Part shown: one piece after another, positions 54,265 through 63,364 of the stretch | How positions within the stretch are numbered: position 1 is the stretch's first letter | Layout: each line of letters begins with the position of its first letter | Position numbers and translations under genes: made by a program | NCBI RefSeq assembly: GCF_002688565.1 | Contig: NZ_CP024011.1 | Location: 2,976,001 to 3,040,000 of the forward strand | Direction of reading: 5' to 3' | DNA: 64,000 nucleotides | Origin: Acinetobacter sp. LoGeW2-3 | GTDB taxonomy: Bacteria; Pseudomonadota; Gammaproteobacteria; Pseudomonadales; Moraxellaceae | The notes under the pieces: model-generated | Databases searched by the model: none | The model's input: only the letters and a program-made list of their open reading frames with translations | What the model was told of the DNA's origin: nothing

Positions 54265-54291
54265 ATTATAGAGATCATTTTGGCCTGACAA
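54265..54291 (-). promoter_or_regulatory. Promoter of tRNA unit 3
   Basis: -35 TTGTCA (54291-54286) and -10 TATAAT (54270-54265) on the minus strand with a 15-nt spacer. The spacer differs from unit 1 only in its upstream half. Confidence 0.7.
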
Positions 54292-54358
54292 GAACTTTTT
54301 CATAAAACTCTTGCCGTTTGATTAAATAAAAAACAAAGTGTTGATTTTTGTATTTTTA

Positions 54359-55198
54359 TCAGTCGATTACAGTTAATAAAGCTGCTTTGATCTGTTCAAA
54401 ATCCGAAAAACGTGATGACTTGTGCCTGCTCAGCATACCTTCTAATACACTTTGAAAAGTCTTAAATTTGTTTGGTAGCCGAATTTCCAAACGCTGGCAG
54501 TGCAGATAAGCCCAGTCCTCATAAGTTCTAGCACTCAGTCGTGCCTGGCTAAACCATTCCAGCCAGATGATTCCTAAAGCATAAATATCGGATTGAATAG
54601 TTTTTGCTTCGGCATGAAACAACTCTGGCGCCATATAACGTAGCGTTGCATCCAGCATTTGAGATGGAACATCTATGATCCGACGTGCCTGTTCAAAATC
54701 AATCAAACAGACACGACCATTGCACTGGACAAAATGTTCTGCTTTTAAATCGTGATGTAGATAACCACCTTGATACAGATTCATCACCGCATCCAAGGCT
54801 GCAAGCAAATGTGCCTGAATCTCTTTCAAGCTTAGATCATGAGGATTAATCGCAAAATGAGAAGGACAATCCTGTAAGAATATCCCCTGCCGAAAAATTT
54901 CCCCATTGACGACGATGTCTGAATTAATTAGTAAATGAGGCACCAAAAACTTTGCTTGGGAATTTATAGATAACGTCCGATAAAAAGCAAATTCATTTTC
55001 AAAGCCGCGCTGACTATTTACAGTCGAATCTTGCTGCTGCACCTTCAGCCAGAATGTCTGCTGCCCCAAGCTACCCTTATATAGTCGACGACCAAAAGCC
55101 AGACTACGTGGCTTTGTATTTAATTCAAATTTAATCTGGTTCAGGTCACGACTAGATATCAACGGGAATATATTCTTCTTTCTGCTGTTCAGGTGCAT
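54359..55198 (-). CDS. Protein kinase-like protein
   Basis: 279 aa. Protein-kinase fold marks are FWLKVQQ (Lys52), FENEF (Glu69), the catalytic loop YLHHDLKAEHF (Asp150, Lys152), the metal Asp167 in LIDFEQARR, and TLRYMAPELF followed by SDIYALGIIWLEWF. The activation and C-lobe part look like Hanks-type Ser/Thr kinases. The H-F after the catalytic loop and the IDFEQA segment look more like the WaaP/InaA lipopolysaccharide-kinase group. It starts 46 bases inside the patatin gene, so translation is probably coupled. The substrate is unknown. Confidence 0.82.
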   Translation of the reverse strand: MHLNSRKKNIFPLISSRDLNQIKFELNTKPRSLAFGRRLYKGSLGQQTFWLKVQQQDSTVNSQRGFENEFAFYRTLSINSQAKFLVPHLLINSDIVVNGEIFRQGIFLQDCPSHFAINPHDLSLKEIQAHLLAALDAVMNLYQGGYLHHDLKAEHFVQCNGRVCLIDFEQARRIIDVPSQMLDATLRYMAPELFHAEAKTIQSDIYALGIIWLEWFSQARLSARTYEDWAYLHCQRLEIRLPNKFKTFQSVLEGMLSRHKSSRFSDFEQIKAALLTVID

Positions 55199-56669
55199 GT
55201 TGATATGTCAGTAGTTCCAGGCAATGCTGTATGGTCTTTCCTACCCGTTCCTGAGTTTCAATCATCGAGATTTTCGGCCAGGTGGCACGCTCGCCTTCAC
55301 GTTGCAGGATTTTAAACAGGTGCGGACGTGGGTTTTGCAACATATAAGTATAATGTCGCAGGCCATATTTTCCGACAATATTCACATCACCATAATAACG
55401 CTGATCGACTACACCATAGCCATGGTCCAGCAGACGACGTACAGGTGGTACGCTACCAGCCCGCTCACGGGTAAAGTCCATCATGCCTTTAGCAAATACT
55501 TTGCCTTGACGTCTCGCAATTCGCTGTGGCCAGCTCAGCATATCCTTACGGAACCGGGCTGCATCATCCTGCATAAAAGGCACAATATGCGGATTCACCT
55601 GACTGGCGATGGTGTAGTTAATATTATACAACCGCGCCATTTTCTCCTGCGGGAAATCACTACGTACACTACCATCCACCCAACGCGTTGAGGACATATA
55701 GGGCGTGAATTTCCCATCACTACGCTTACTGGTAAGACGCACAGGTGGAAATAGAATCGGCACAGCACAGGACGCCAATACTGCACTCCAGACCAAAAGA
55801 TCTGGCGCAGTATAGGCATTCATAATCCGTGCATCTTGACCGGCATCATAAGGTGCCACTGCTACATTAATATGTAGACCTGATTTTTCGAGCGCTTCAT
55901 CAAAGGTAAGATTACCCAAGTTCTCGATTAGGAATTTTTTCAGATATTTCACATCCGCGAGACCACCATTGCCTTTCATCAGCTCACGGAAACTTCGAAA
56001 ATGAAATGCTTCAGTAAAGAAGTTGTGCCCTTGCAGAATATCTGGATATTCAGAAGGCTTGGATACCCCCAGCATAGCGGTCATGATAGCGCCCGCACTT
56101 GAACCAGAAACCACTTTCGGCATCAAGTCCTGTTCCATCAGTGCTTTACATACACCGGTATGAAAGAGTCCTAGCGTTGAACCACCTGAAAACATCAGCG
56201 CTGGCTGACCATAAGCACGCTGGCAACGTTCAAAATATTCTATTTTTTCTTCAAGCGTCAAACATTCACATTCTTGCGAAGCAATATAAGCCAATCCCTT
56301 GCTTACTTCTTCAACATAATCTTCAATAATTTTTTTGGTGCCAACATAAGTTTCTATAAAGAGTAAAGGATGAGCAATATTGGCAATGTCATAACTTAGC
56401 CCTTCACGCAATATATGCATCAAATCGCGGGTACGCTTTTGCATGCGATAACGACGCAGTTTACCAAGACGATGAGCGATCACCTCTGCATCAAAATAAT
56501 CTGAAGAATTATCCAGTTTCCATTCTTGCGTGCCTGATTCTTCGTCTAGTTTCAACGCAATGTATTTCCACTCCTCATAAGTTTCAGCAGTCTGCAATTG
56601 TTGCTTTAATTTCTTGATGCGATAAGCCTGATGAGGATTAATATGACTGGTAAAATCTTTTAACAACAT
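55152..56669 (-). CDS. Patatin-like phospholipase with DUF3336 domain
   Basis: 505 aa from ATG 56669 (AAGGA upstream, a rather long spacing); the frame extends to 56705. An N-terminal DUF3336 region (about 10-145: YEEWKYIALKLDEESG) precedes a patatin domain with oxyanion loop SGGSTLG (161-167), nucleophile Ser191 in GSSAG and the catalytic Asp in RWVDGSVRSDFP. This combination is known in yeast triacylglycerol lipases and many bacteria. There is no signal peptide, so a cytoplasmic or membrane-associated lipase is expected. The kinase-like gene overlaps its 3' end. Confidence 0.92.
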   Translation of the reverse strand: MLLKDFTSHINPHQAYRIKKLKQQLQTAETYEEWKYIALKLDEESGTQEWKLDNSSDYFDAEVIAHRLGKLRRYRMQKRTRDLMHILREGLSYDIANIAHPLLFIETYVGTKKIIEDYVEEVSKGLAYIASQECECLTLEEKIEYFERCQRAYGQPALMFSGGSTLGLFHTGVCKALMEQDLMPKVVSGSSAGAIMTAMLGVSKPSEYPDILQGHNFFTEAFHFRSFRELMKGNGGLADVKYLKKFLIENLGNLTFDEALEKSGLHINVAVAPYDAGQDARIMNAYTAPDLLVWSAVLASCAVPILFPPVRLTSKRSDGKFTPYMSSTRWVDGSVRSDFPQEKMARLYNINYTIASQVNPHIVPFMQDDAARFRKDMLSWPQRIARRQGKVFAKGMMDFTRERAGSVPPVRRLLDHGYGVVDQRYYGDVNIVGKYGLRHYTYMLQNPRPHLFKILQREGERATWPKISMIETQERVGKTIQHCLELLTYQHAPEQQKEEYIPVDI

Positions 56670-56859
56670 GCTATGCGTGATCCTTATGTTTATTTTTGGC
56701 GCCACCAGATCTGTAACATACTTAAATTAAGCAGATCATAGGTACGGGACAATAGCGAAAATCTCCTTTCTTTGGCAAATTATCACATTTTTCTCGCTTT
56801 GACTGCGTTTTTTACAGTGGTAGTATCGTGAGCATAATTTAAATACGTAATCTGAGATC

Positions 56860-57735
56860 ATGGCTATAATTGATTTACCTGACAATATTTTAAATGCCCT
56901 TTCAACTGTTCTGCAGCAGCTTCAGCAAAGCCTGCCGGAAGTTAAAACCGCACCAGATTTCTCTGCTTATGCTTATAAATGGCAAGATGGTCAACTCAAA
57001 CCAATTCATAAGCTGAGAACAATTCAGTTGGCTGATTTAAAAGGCATTGAAAAACAAAAAGAGAAAGTGATTCAGAACACTTTACAATTTCTGAATAACC
57101 TCCCTGCCAATGATGTATTGCTCACTGGTTCACGCGGTACGGGCAAATCTTCTATTGTTCGTGCCCTACTCACTGAATATGCTGATCAAGGCTTACGTCT
57201 GATTGAAATTGAACGTGATGATTTATCGGATTTACCAGAAATTCAGAAACTGATTGCTGACCGTCCGGAAAAGTTTATCGTCTATTGTGATGACCTTGCC
57301 TTCAATGCTGAAGATGAAAACTACCGTAGTTTAAAAAGTGTTTTGGATGGCTCTTTACAATCTGGTTCCAGTAATTTCGTAATCTACGCGACCAGTAACC
57401 GTCGTCACTTACTACCTGAGTTTATGCATGAAAATACGCCTGTTACTAAAGTAGATGTACCGCAATACACTGAACTTCATCCTCAGGAAGCCATTGAAGA
57501 AAAAATCTCTTTATCAGACCGCTTTGGTATGTGGTTGTCTTTCTATCCGATGGATCAAAACCTTTACTTAGAAATTGTGGAACATTATCTAAAACAGGCT
57601 AGCATGGAACTCACTACAGAAACTCGTGCTGAAGCTTTGCGTTGGTGTCAGGGTCGCGGTCAACGTTCAGGTCGTGCAGCGTATCAGTTCTCTAAACATT
57701 GGATTGGTTCGCAGCAGCTTAAATCCTTAAATTAA
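56860..57735 (+). CDS. DUF815 family AAA ATPase
   Basis: 291 aa. Walker A is LLTGSRGTGKSSIVRALL (about 88-105) and Walker B is VYCDDLAF. SNRRHLLPEF supplies the sensor/arginine region typical of DUF815. Family function is not known. It stands alone, divergent from the patatin gene. Confidence 0.9.
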   Translation: MAIIDLPDNILNALSTVLQQLQQSLPEVKTAPDFSAYAYKWQDGQLKPIHKLRTIQLADLKGIEKQKEKVIQNTLQFLNNLPANDVLLTGSRGTGKSSIVRALLTEYADQGLRLIEIERDDLSDLPEIQKLIADRPEKFIVYCDDLAFNAEDENYRSLKSVLDGSLQSGSSNFVIYATSNRRHLLPEFMHENTPVTKVDVPQYTELHPQEAIEEKISLSDRFGMWLSFYPMDQNLYLEIVEHYLKQASMELTTETRAEALRWCQGRGQRSGRAAYQFSKHWIGSQQLKSLN

Positions 57736-58280
57736 AAGATTTAATTAAAAAACTGTTGGCTCAGCTTTGTTTCATCTCGTAAATGATTTTCAGCAAAACT
57801 GAGCCATTCAATTAAGATGAAAAATTGATAAATAATTTAAATATAAAATAATTTAGTTACTCGAGCCCTTCTAAAATTTCTTTATATAATTACACACTCA
57901 AACAAATAAACACCAAAGAAATACATTACATTTCAATATTATTTCTTCACCAAATCTTTCTAATTATTAATAAATCAAGTTCTCTTATAAAATTATTATG
58001 AGTACCTAGATGATTGTTTTAATGCAAAATAAATAGAGCATTTACTCTAAAACAAAAACCAATATTATTAAGAAATACTTATCAAAATATGCAAAATTGG
58101 CTATTTCCAACCTAAAGTTCCCAAAATTGTAAACTTATAATAATTATGCATAATTTCCATGAATTTGAGATGTAGTTGTTAATTAAAAACTCAAAATGCA
58201 ACTTTATCTTCAATCTTCTTTAGTAAGAAAAACATACTCCTTTTAAATAAATTCAAAAAATATGTATTGAGGGAATAATC
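57736..58280. other. AT-rich intergenic region with one long-range hairpin
   Basis: 545 bp. Near its start GGCTCAG (57758-57764) pairs with CTGAGCC (57799-57805), and TTTG/CAAA extends the stem. The rest is strongly AT-rich with no ORF carrying a ribosome site. The promoter of the lipoprotein gene should lie in the last 100 bases. Confidence 0.5.
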
Positions 58281-59351
58281 ATGACACTTCGATTCAAAGT
58301 TAGTGGCGTAGCGCTATTAAGTACACTATTAGTTGCATGTGGTGGAGGTGGTAGCGGAAGTAGCAGCAAATCCTCTCCTACAAGTGACTTGCCAGAAAAT
58401 TTACCAGAAGCCATTTCTCCTGAATTACCGGATGACTTTGTTCCATTTACGGATCCAAATATTCTAGAAAAAATCAAAGAAGCTCTTACTGGTCAAGCAG
58501 GCACAAGCGAACTGGCAAATGCCTATAATGAAGCTTTAGCTCATATGGTGGGTGAAATTTTCGCTGACTATCCGCTTGGACGTACAGCACGCGCTGTGCA
58601 GATTTTTAATCTTGGTATAAACAGCATCAAAATTGGCAATTTAACTTGTGCCGAAGTTACAACAAGTGGCAATACCAAGACACTAACATTAAAATCCAAT
58701 AAAGAAACCTGTATTGTTCTGGACAAGACATTTGTAGCAGGTTCTAAAATCACACAAACTACCAATGGCGATACAACTACTGTTTCTTTCGACAATGTTC
58801 GCTATGGCCATAACCTGGACTTTAGCCTGAAAGATCAATATCTGATCTCTGGCTCAATTCAATTTACTTCTTCAAAATCGGATTTAGGTAAAGAACGTAA
58901 ATACAATATTTCTAATTTAAGCTTCCAGCGTGTAAAAACAGCGAGCAACAAGCTAATTGAAGGTGATGTTTATAATGCGGAAAGCCGAGAATATTTACAG
59001 TTAAAAGATTATTCCTTCAGCTTAGTCGATGACTTTGGTAGCAGTAATAATGGTGTACGCACTTTACACTCAAAAGGTACGGTCATTGGTCAACCATTAG
59101 ATGCTACGTTTAGATATACCTTTAGTTTTGATACAGGCTCTACCCCATTTATTATGAATGAAACAGTAGCAAACAATTATCACCATTTACCTGAACAAGG
59201 TAGTGTCAGCATCACGCATCAAAAAGGCTTATTCAGCTCTCAACTAATCACTAAAATCAGTCAGGATGAGCCTGGATCAATAAAAGCAGGTGTATACCTC
59301 GGCACTCAGAAAGTAGATGACATTCTTTGGTCAACGATAATTGGCAAATAA
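58281..59351 (+). CDS. Putative lipoprotein of unknown function (356 aa)
   Basis: A lipoprotein signal ends LLSTLLVAC, and the mature protein begins with a Gly/Ser-rich spacer (CGGGGSGSSSKSS), which often keeps a lipoprotein away from the membrane. The remainder looks beta-rich (TTVSFDNVRYGHNLDFSL, QYLISGSIQFTSSKSD) with two Cys near residues 115 and 139 that may form a disulfide. I do not recognise the domain. GAGGG precedes the start. Confidence 0.78.
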   Translation: MTLRFKVSGVALLSTLLVACGGGGSGSSSKSSPTSDLPENLPEAISPELPDDFVPFTDPNILEKIKEALTGQAGTSELANAYNEALAHMVGEIFADYPLGRTARAVQIFNLGINSIKIGNLTCAEVTTSGNTKTLTLKSNKETCIVLDKTFVAGSKITQTTNGDTTTVSFDNVRYGHNLDFSLKDQYLISGSIQFTSSKSDLGKERKYNISNLSFQRVKTASNKLIEGDVYNAESREYLQLKDYSFSLVDDFGSSNNGVRTLHSKGTVIGQPLDATFRYTFSFDTGSTPFIMNETVANNYHHLPEQGSVSITHQKGLFSSQLITKISQDEPGSIKAGVYLGTQKVDDILWSTIIGK

Positions 59352-59361
59352 GAATTTATTT

Positions 59362-59388
59362 AAAAAAACCCGCATTTGCGAGTTTTTT
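59362..59388. terminator. Terminator between the lipoprotein gene and tsaD
   Basis: AAAAAAACCCGC-attt-GCGAGTTTTTT, with one C/A mismatch, between the convergent genes. Confidence 0.75.
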
Positions 59389-59414
59389 ATTTTTTAATAA
59401 TAAATTAAATGAAG

Positions 59415-60431
59415 CTAAACCGCTTCAGGATTGGTCAACTCCGTCATCGGCCAACGTGGTGTTGTAGTCACAGCTAAACCATCATTTTGACCCGCTTTTA
59501 AACGTTGATAACCTGCAAAGGCAATCATGGCACCATTATCAGTGCATAGTGCTGGTTCAGCATAATAAACATTTGCTTTGATTTTCGCTAAGTCTGCTTC
59601 CAGACGTTCACGTAAACGTTTATTGGCACTTACACCCCCAGCAATTACTAATCGTTTCAATCCAGTTTGCTTGAGTGCTTTAACTGATTTTTTCACCAAA
59701 GTATCGACAATGGCTTCCTGGAAACTTGCAGCAATATCAGCATCACGTCTTTCTTCACCAAGTTTCTTCATCTGAACAGAAACCGCAGTTTTTAAACCAC
59801 TAAATGAAAATTCTAAGCCTTGATGCAGCATTGGACGTGGGAAAGCAAAAGCATTCGGATCACCCTGCTCAGCCAGTTTGGAGATATTTGGACCACCTGG
59901 ATATGGCAAGCCCATCATTTTGGCAACTTTGTCAAAAGCTTCACCGGCAGCATCATCAATCGACTCACCAAGGAGTTCATACTGCCCAATGCCATAGGCT
60001 GCCATCAATTGTGAGTGACCGCCTGAGACTAAAAGTGCCACGAACGGAAATTCCGGTGGAGTTTTAGAAAGCAATGGCGCCAGCATATGACCTTCCATAT
60101 GATGCACACCAATCGCTGGTTTATTCAGCGCAAAAGCCAAGGTACGACCAAACAATGCACCTGTCATTAACGCACCCATTAGGCCTGGGCCACGGGTATA
60201 TGCTACGGCATCAATCTCAGATTTTTTCACGCCGCTTTGTTCAAGCAGCTGATTAATGAGCGGAATTAACTTACGCACATGGTCACGCGAGGCAAGCTCA
60301 GGAACTACACCACCATACTCGGCATGCAGTTTAATCTGGCTGTACAGAACCTGGCCGCGTAAACCCAGCTCGCTGTCATAAAGCGCGAGTCCTGTTTCAT
60401 CACACGATGTTTCTAAGCCTAAAACGATCAT
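59415..60431 (-). CDS. tsaD: tRNA N6-adenosine threonylcarbamoyltransferase
   Basis: 338 aa from ATG 60431 ([14 protein letters not shown]); the frame extends to 60521 but those residues do not fit the family. It transfers threonylcarbamoyl to A37 of ANN-reading tRNAs with TsaB, TsaE and TsaC. The iron-binding HMEGH motif gives His111 and His115; ASRDHVRK and [12 protein letters not shown] complete the ASKHA active site. It is divergent from rpsU, the standard arrangement in gammaproteobacteria. Confidence 0.97.
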   Translation of the reverse strand: MIVLGLETSCDETGLALYDSELGLRGQVLYSQIKLHAEYGGVVPELASRDHVRKLIPLINQLLEQSGVKKSEIDAVAYTRGPGLMGALMTGALFGRTLAFALNKPAIGVHHMEGHMLAPLLSKTPPEFPFVALLVSGGHSQLMAAYGIGQYELLGESIDDAAGEAFDKVAKMMGLPYPGGPNISKLAEQGDPNAFAFPRPMLHQGLEFSFSGLKTAVSVQMKKLGEERRDADIAASFQEAIVDTLVKKSVKALKQTGLKRLVIAGGVSANKRLRERLEADLAKIKANVYYAEPALCTDNGAMIAFAGYQRLKAGQNDGLAVTTTPRWPMTELTNPEAV

Positions 60432-60471
60432 TAAACTGCCTATAACCTGTATCAAATCAATTGCGACAACT

Positions 60472-60499
60472 ATTATAGACTTGTGATATGAGATGTAAA
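60472..60499 (-). promoter_or_regulatory. Promoter of tsaD
   Basis: On the minus strand -35 TTTACA (60499-60494), 16-nt spacer, -10 TATAAT (60477-60472). Confidence 0.6.
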
Positions 60500-60509
60500 T
60501 GAGTAAAAT
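60481..60509 (+). promoter_or_regulatory. Promoter of rpsU
   Basis: -35 TTGTGA (60481-60486), 17-nt spacer, -10 TAAAAT (60504-60509). It overlaps the divergent tsaD promoter, so the two may compete for polymerase. Confidence 0.55.
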
Positions 60510-60577
60510 ACTGACCTTCACTTGTGATCAAGGGCAATTCGGCCCTGATCTTATCCATAACTTAATGAGGATTCTTC

Positions 60578-60793
60578 ATGCCACAAGTTAAATTGAAAGA
60601 AGGCGAACCAGTAGACGTAGCTATCCGTCGTTTCAAACGTTCATGCGAAAAAGCGGGCGTTCTTGCTGACGTTCGTAAACGTGAATTCTACGAAAAACCA
60701 ACTCAAGAACGTAAACGTAAAAAAGCTGCTGCTGTTAAACGCTACCAGAAGAAACTGGCGCGCGAATCAGTACGTACTACTCGCCTTTACTAA
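60578..60793 (+). CDS. rpsU: 30S ribosomal protein S21
   Basis: 71 aa, full length and typical: [40 protein letters not shown] and a basic C-terminus. It is required for initiation through the 16S 3' end. AGGA precedes the ATG. The yqeY-like gene follows after 34 bp. Confidence 0.97.
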
Positions 60794-60827
60794 GATTAAT
60801 TTGTGATTGACTGCCTGGACTAAATAA

Positions 60828-61274
60828 ATGACTACTTTAAAAAACCAAATAACTGAAGTTTTGAAAGCAACAATGCGTGCTAAAGAAATGTCTAAGTTAA
60901 CGGTAATACGTAGTCTTCAGGCGGCAATTAAGCAAATCGAAGTCGATGAGCGCAAAGAACTTGACGACGCTCAGGTTCTTGCGGTCATTGAAAAGCAAAT
61001 TAAACAACGTAAAGAATCGATCAAAGCCTTTGCAGGTGCTGGTCGAGAAGATTTAGCTAGTAAGGAACAAGCCGAAGTTGAGGTTCTATCTCAATTTCTA
61101 CCAGAAGCTATGACTGAGGAAGAACTTGATTCCATCATTGCGCAAGCGATTACAGCGCAAGAAGCTACTAGCATGAAAGATATGGGTAAGGTGATGAATT
61201 CTCTGCGTCCGCTCATAGCCGGGCGCGCCGATCCTGCACAAGTTTCAGCTAAAATCAAAGCTAAACTGGCATAA
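60828..61274 (+). CDS. yqeY: GatB/YqeY domain protein
   Basis: 148 aa of YqeY type: MRAKEMSKLTVIRSLQAAIKQ, VIEKQIKQRKESIKAF, LSQFLPEAMTEEEL and MGKVMNSLRP. The domain is the tail domain of GatB, which binds tRNA in the transamidosome, but the stand-alone protein has no assigned function. It is usually encoded between rpsU and dnaG; here no dnaG follows within the window and the next gene is on the other strand. Confidence 0.93.
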   Translation: MTTLKNQITEVLKATMRAKEMSKLTVIRSLQAAIKQIEVDERKELDDAQVLAVIEKQIKQRKESIKAFAGAGREDLASKEQAEVEVLSQFLPEAMTEEELDSIIAQAITAQEATSMKDMGKVMNSLRPLIAGRADPAQVSAKIKAKLA

Positions 61275-61365
61275 TCCCCCGCTTTAAATCTCTATTTGCG
61301 TTGAACTGACTGAATCTTTAGCCAGTTCTTAGCAACTCCAATTTCTGTTTTTCAATTCTAATAAA

Positions 61366-61722
61366 TCACAAATTACAATTCACATTTTTGCTTTGCAATA
61401 ATTGCATCATTTTCGAAGATTTTACCTGATCTACAATATCTTGCCTCGTCAGCTTTTGCAGCTGAAAATCCAATGCATCACGTTTTTTATCGGTTGCCTG
61501 ATAGAGCTGATCTACATAACGCCCTACGATTCCACAAAATTCGACCTGTTGACCTGCTGTTAAATTCTGTTGTTGTGGATTCAAACTGCGCAGAAAATCG
61601 CGTGACTGCTGATGATATTCATCACTAATACGCTCTATTGCTCGTACATAATCCTTGGTACTCGCTGCATAGCTATTTGACATCTCCCAAACCAAAAACA
61701 GGCACAAAAATGTTCTTTTCAT
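61366..61722 (-). CDS. Small secreted hypothetical protein (118 aa)
   Basis: An N-terminal signal peptide (MKRTFLCLFLVWEMSNSYA, cleavage about 19) is followed by a helical, Gln-rich mature domain (YHQQSRDFLRSLNPQQQNL, YVDQLYQATDKKRDAL). Two Cys (in EFCGIV and NVNCNL) may pair in the periplasm. I do not recognise it. Confidence 0.7.
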   Translation of the reverse strand: MKRTFLCLFLVWEMSNSYAASTKDYVRAIERISDEYHQQSRDFLRSLNPQQQNLTAGQQVEFCGIVGRYVDQLYQATDKKRDALDFQLQKLTRQDIVDQVKSSKMMQLLQSKNVNCNL

Positions 61723-61835
61723 TCATCCTTTCTCATGTGCTTTCATTCGCAGCTCAGCATAGTACATGCCAAGCTTGAAATAAAGCACAGAGGTTGATGC
61801 AGATCACAGCTCTATCGATATTTTTTATTAGAAAA

Positions 61836-63278
61836 TTAAATCTTGTATTTACGTTCCTGCTGCATCTGCTTTAAACGCTGTGTAATACTTGCAGACAATG
61901 ACTGATTTCCTTTACTGACTCGCTGTGCATGTAGTAGCGATTTAATTGCAGCTTCTTCATTTCCCGCCCAGTATTCCACTTCAGCCCGGTAACGCAGCAC
62001 ATTGATGGTTTTAATCTCAGACGCAGGCTCTGCAGTAGTAGCCGATAACATCAAACGCCAGGCACTCAAATCACGTGGATTAGATTGCAAGAATTTCTGC
62101 ACGATCATCTTGGCCTGATCAGGCTGTTTCATACGAATCAGCACTTCTGCATATTTATAATTCAGTGCCCGATTTTCCGGCATGATCGAAGCAGCAGAGC
62201 GAACACTCCGTAGCGCTGGCTCTAACTGATTTTTCCCAAGATAAATATCGGTTTGGAACAGCACCAGTAAAGGATGAATCTGATTATGCTTTTTCGCCTG
62301 ATCTAAAGCTAGTTGCGCATTATCCTCATCACCTTGCTGCAAATAATAAGCACTCAGCGCCAACTGCCCTGCAAAACTGTTTTGTCCTGCTAAAATCTGC
62401 AGTTGTTGTTCGGTAGTTTGCCGAGAGAGGACTTTGCTATACCAACGAATAATTTCAAAATTCTGATCGATTAGTTTTGGCTTAACTTTCGGCATCTGGT
62501 TGGCACGTAAACGCGCTTCACTCATACGCTCAGTGGTTAAAGGATGCGTAAACCAGAAATCTGGCAGGAAGCTTAAGCGGCTAGTCGAGCGATGCATTAC
62601 CTCAAAAAAATCGGCCATGCTTTGCGGGTTATAACCTGAAGCATACATATATTGCATCCCGATTCGGTCCGCTTCTCGTTCCTGATTACGACTATAAGAT
62701 AACTGCTGATCCATTAATGCTGCCTGGGAACCCATCATCACTGCTGCACCAGCATCGCCATCTGCTTGTGATGCAACTAAAGCGCCGACCAGAATTCCGG
62801 CAAGTGCCAATAATCCCTGTCCTTTAAACGCTTCTTGGGATCGGCTGTAATGACGTTGTGTGACATGTGCAATTTCATGTGCCATCACCCCCGCCACTTC
62901 ATCCATATTTCGCGCTGAATTAAGCAGCCCCATATTTAGAGCAAATAAGCCACCAGGAACAGCAAATGCATTAATCTGAGGATCATTCACCACAACCAAG
63001 CCGATCGGTTGTTGCAATTGGGTCTGACTGAGAATATGTGAAAACACTGAAAACAGCTGGTCTTCCATCCAGGGATTTTGCACCACAGGCAATTGCTTCT
63101 GTACCTGACGATAGACTTTTTCACCGATCATGCGTTCTTTTTGCTGATCAATCAGGCCCACACCTGCTCCGATTTCAGGAACAGTAAACTGAGCAGACTG
63201 GGTATTAAAAGTATCGGAAGTTGTATGCCCCATCGCGATACATGCACTTAATCCACAAACCAAAACCAAACGTTTCAA
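61836..63278 (-). CDS. M48 family metalloprotease with TPR region (BepA/YfgC-like)
   Basis: 480 aa from TTG 63278 (GAGA nine bases upstream), which gives a signal peptide LKRLVLVCGLSACIAMG; no ATG exists in frame near the start, and the longer reading also starts at TTG (63347). The zinc motif HEIAH (134-138) and the third ligand in EREADRIG are present. The C-terminal half is TPR-like. BepA in E. coli works in the periplasm on LptD and BAM substrates; the same role is inferred here. Confidence 0.9.
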   Translation of the reverse strand: MKRLVLVCGLSACIAMGHTTSDTFNTQSAQFTVPEIGAGVGLIDQQKERMIGEKVYRQVQKQLPVVQNPWMEDQLFSVFSHILSQTQLQQPIGLVVVNDPQINAFAVPGGLFALNMGLLNSARNMDEVAGVMAHEIAHVTQRHYSRSQEAFKGQGLLALAGILVGALVASQADGDAGAAVMMGSQAALMDQQLSYSRNQEREADRIGMQYMYASGYNPQSMADFFEVMHRSTSRLSFLPDFWFTHPLTTERMSEARLRANQMPKVKPKLIDQNFEIIRWYSKVLSRQTTEQQLQILAGQNSFAGQLALSAYYLQQGDEDNAQLALDQAKKHNQIHPLLVLFQTDIYLGKNQLEPALRSVRSAASIMPENRALNYKYAEVLIRMKQPDQAKMIVQKFLQSNPRDLSAWRLMLSATTAEPASEIKTINVLRYRAEVEYWAGNEEAAIKSLLHAQRVSKGNQSLSASITQRLKQMQQERKYKI

Positions 63279-63364
63279 TGAATTATTCTCTAAGCCTGAC
63301 GATGAAACCTGCTTGAATATACCATTGAAAAACGGGCATAAACGCAAGGAAATGTTATTTAATT

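Larger units (their letters stand above)
52709..54280 (-). repeat. Direct repeat: duplicated tRNA cassette
   Basis: About 52709-53098 and 53891-54280 are near-identical, offset by 1182 bp. Each copy contains terminator, Leu(TAG), Trp, Leu(TAG) and the -10 region. The tRNA-Leu(CAG) unit lies between the copies. Direct repeats this close can recombine and lose or gain a copy. Confidence 0.88.

Noticed and set aside
59415-60521. Longer TsaD starting at 60521
   Set aside because: The extra 30 residues lie in the promoter region and precede the conserved [14 protein letters not shown] start.
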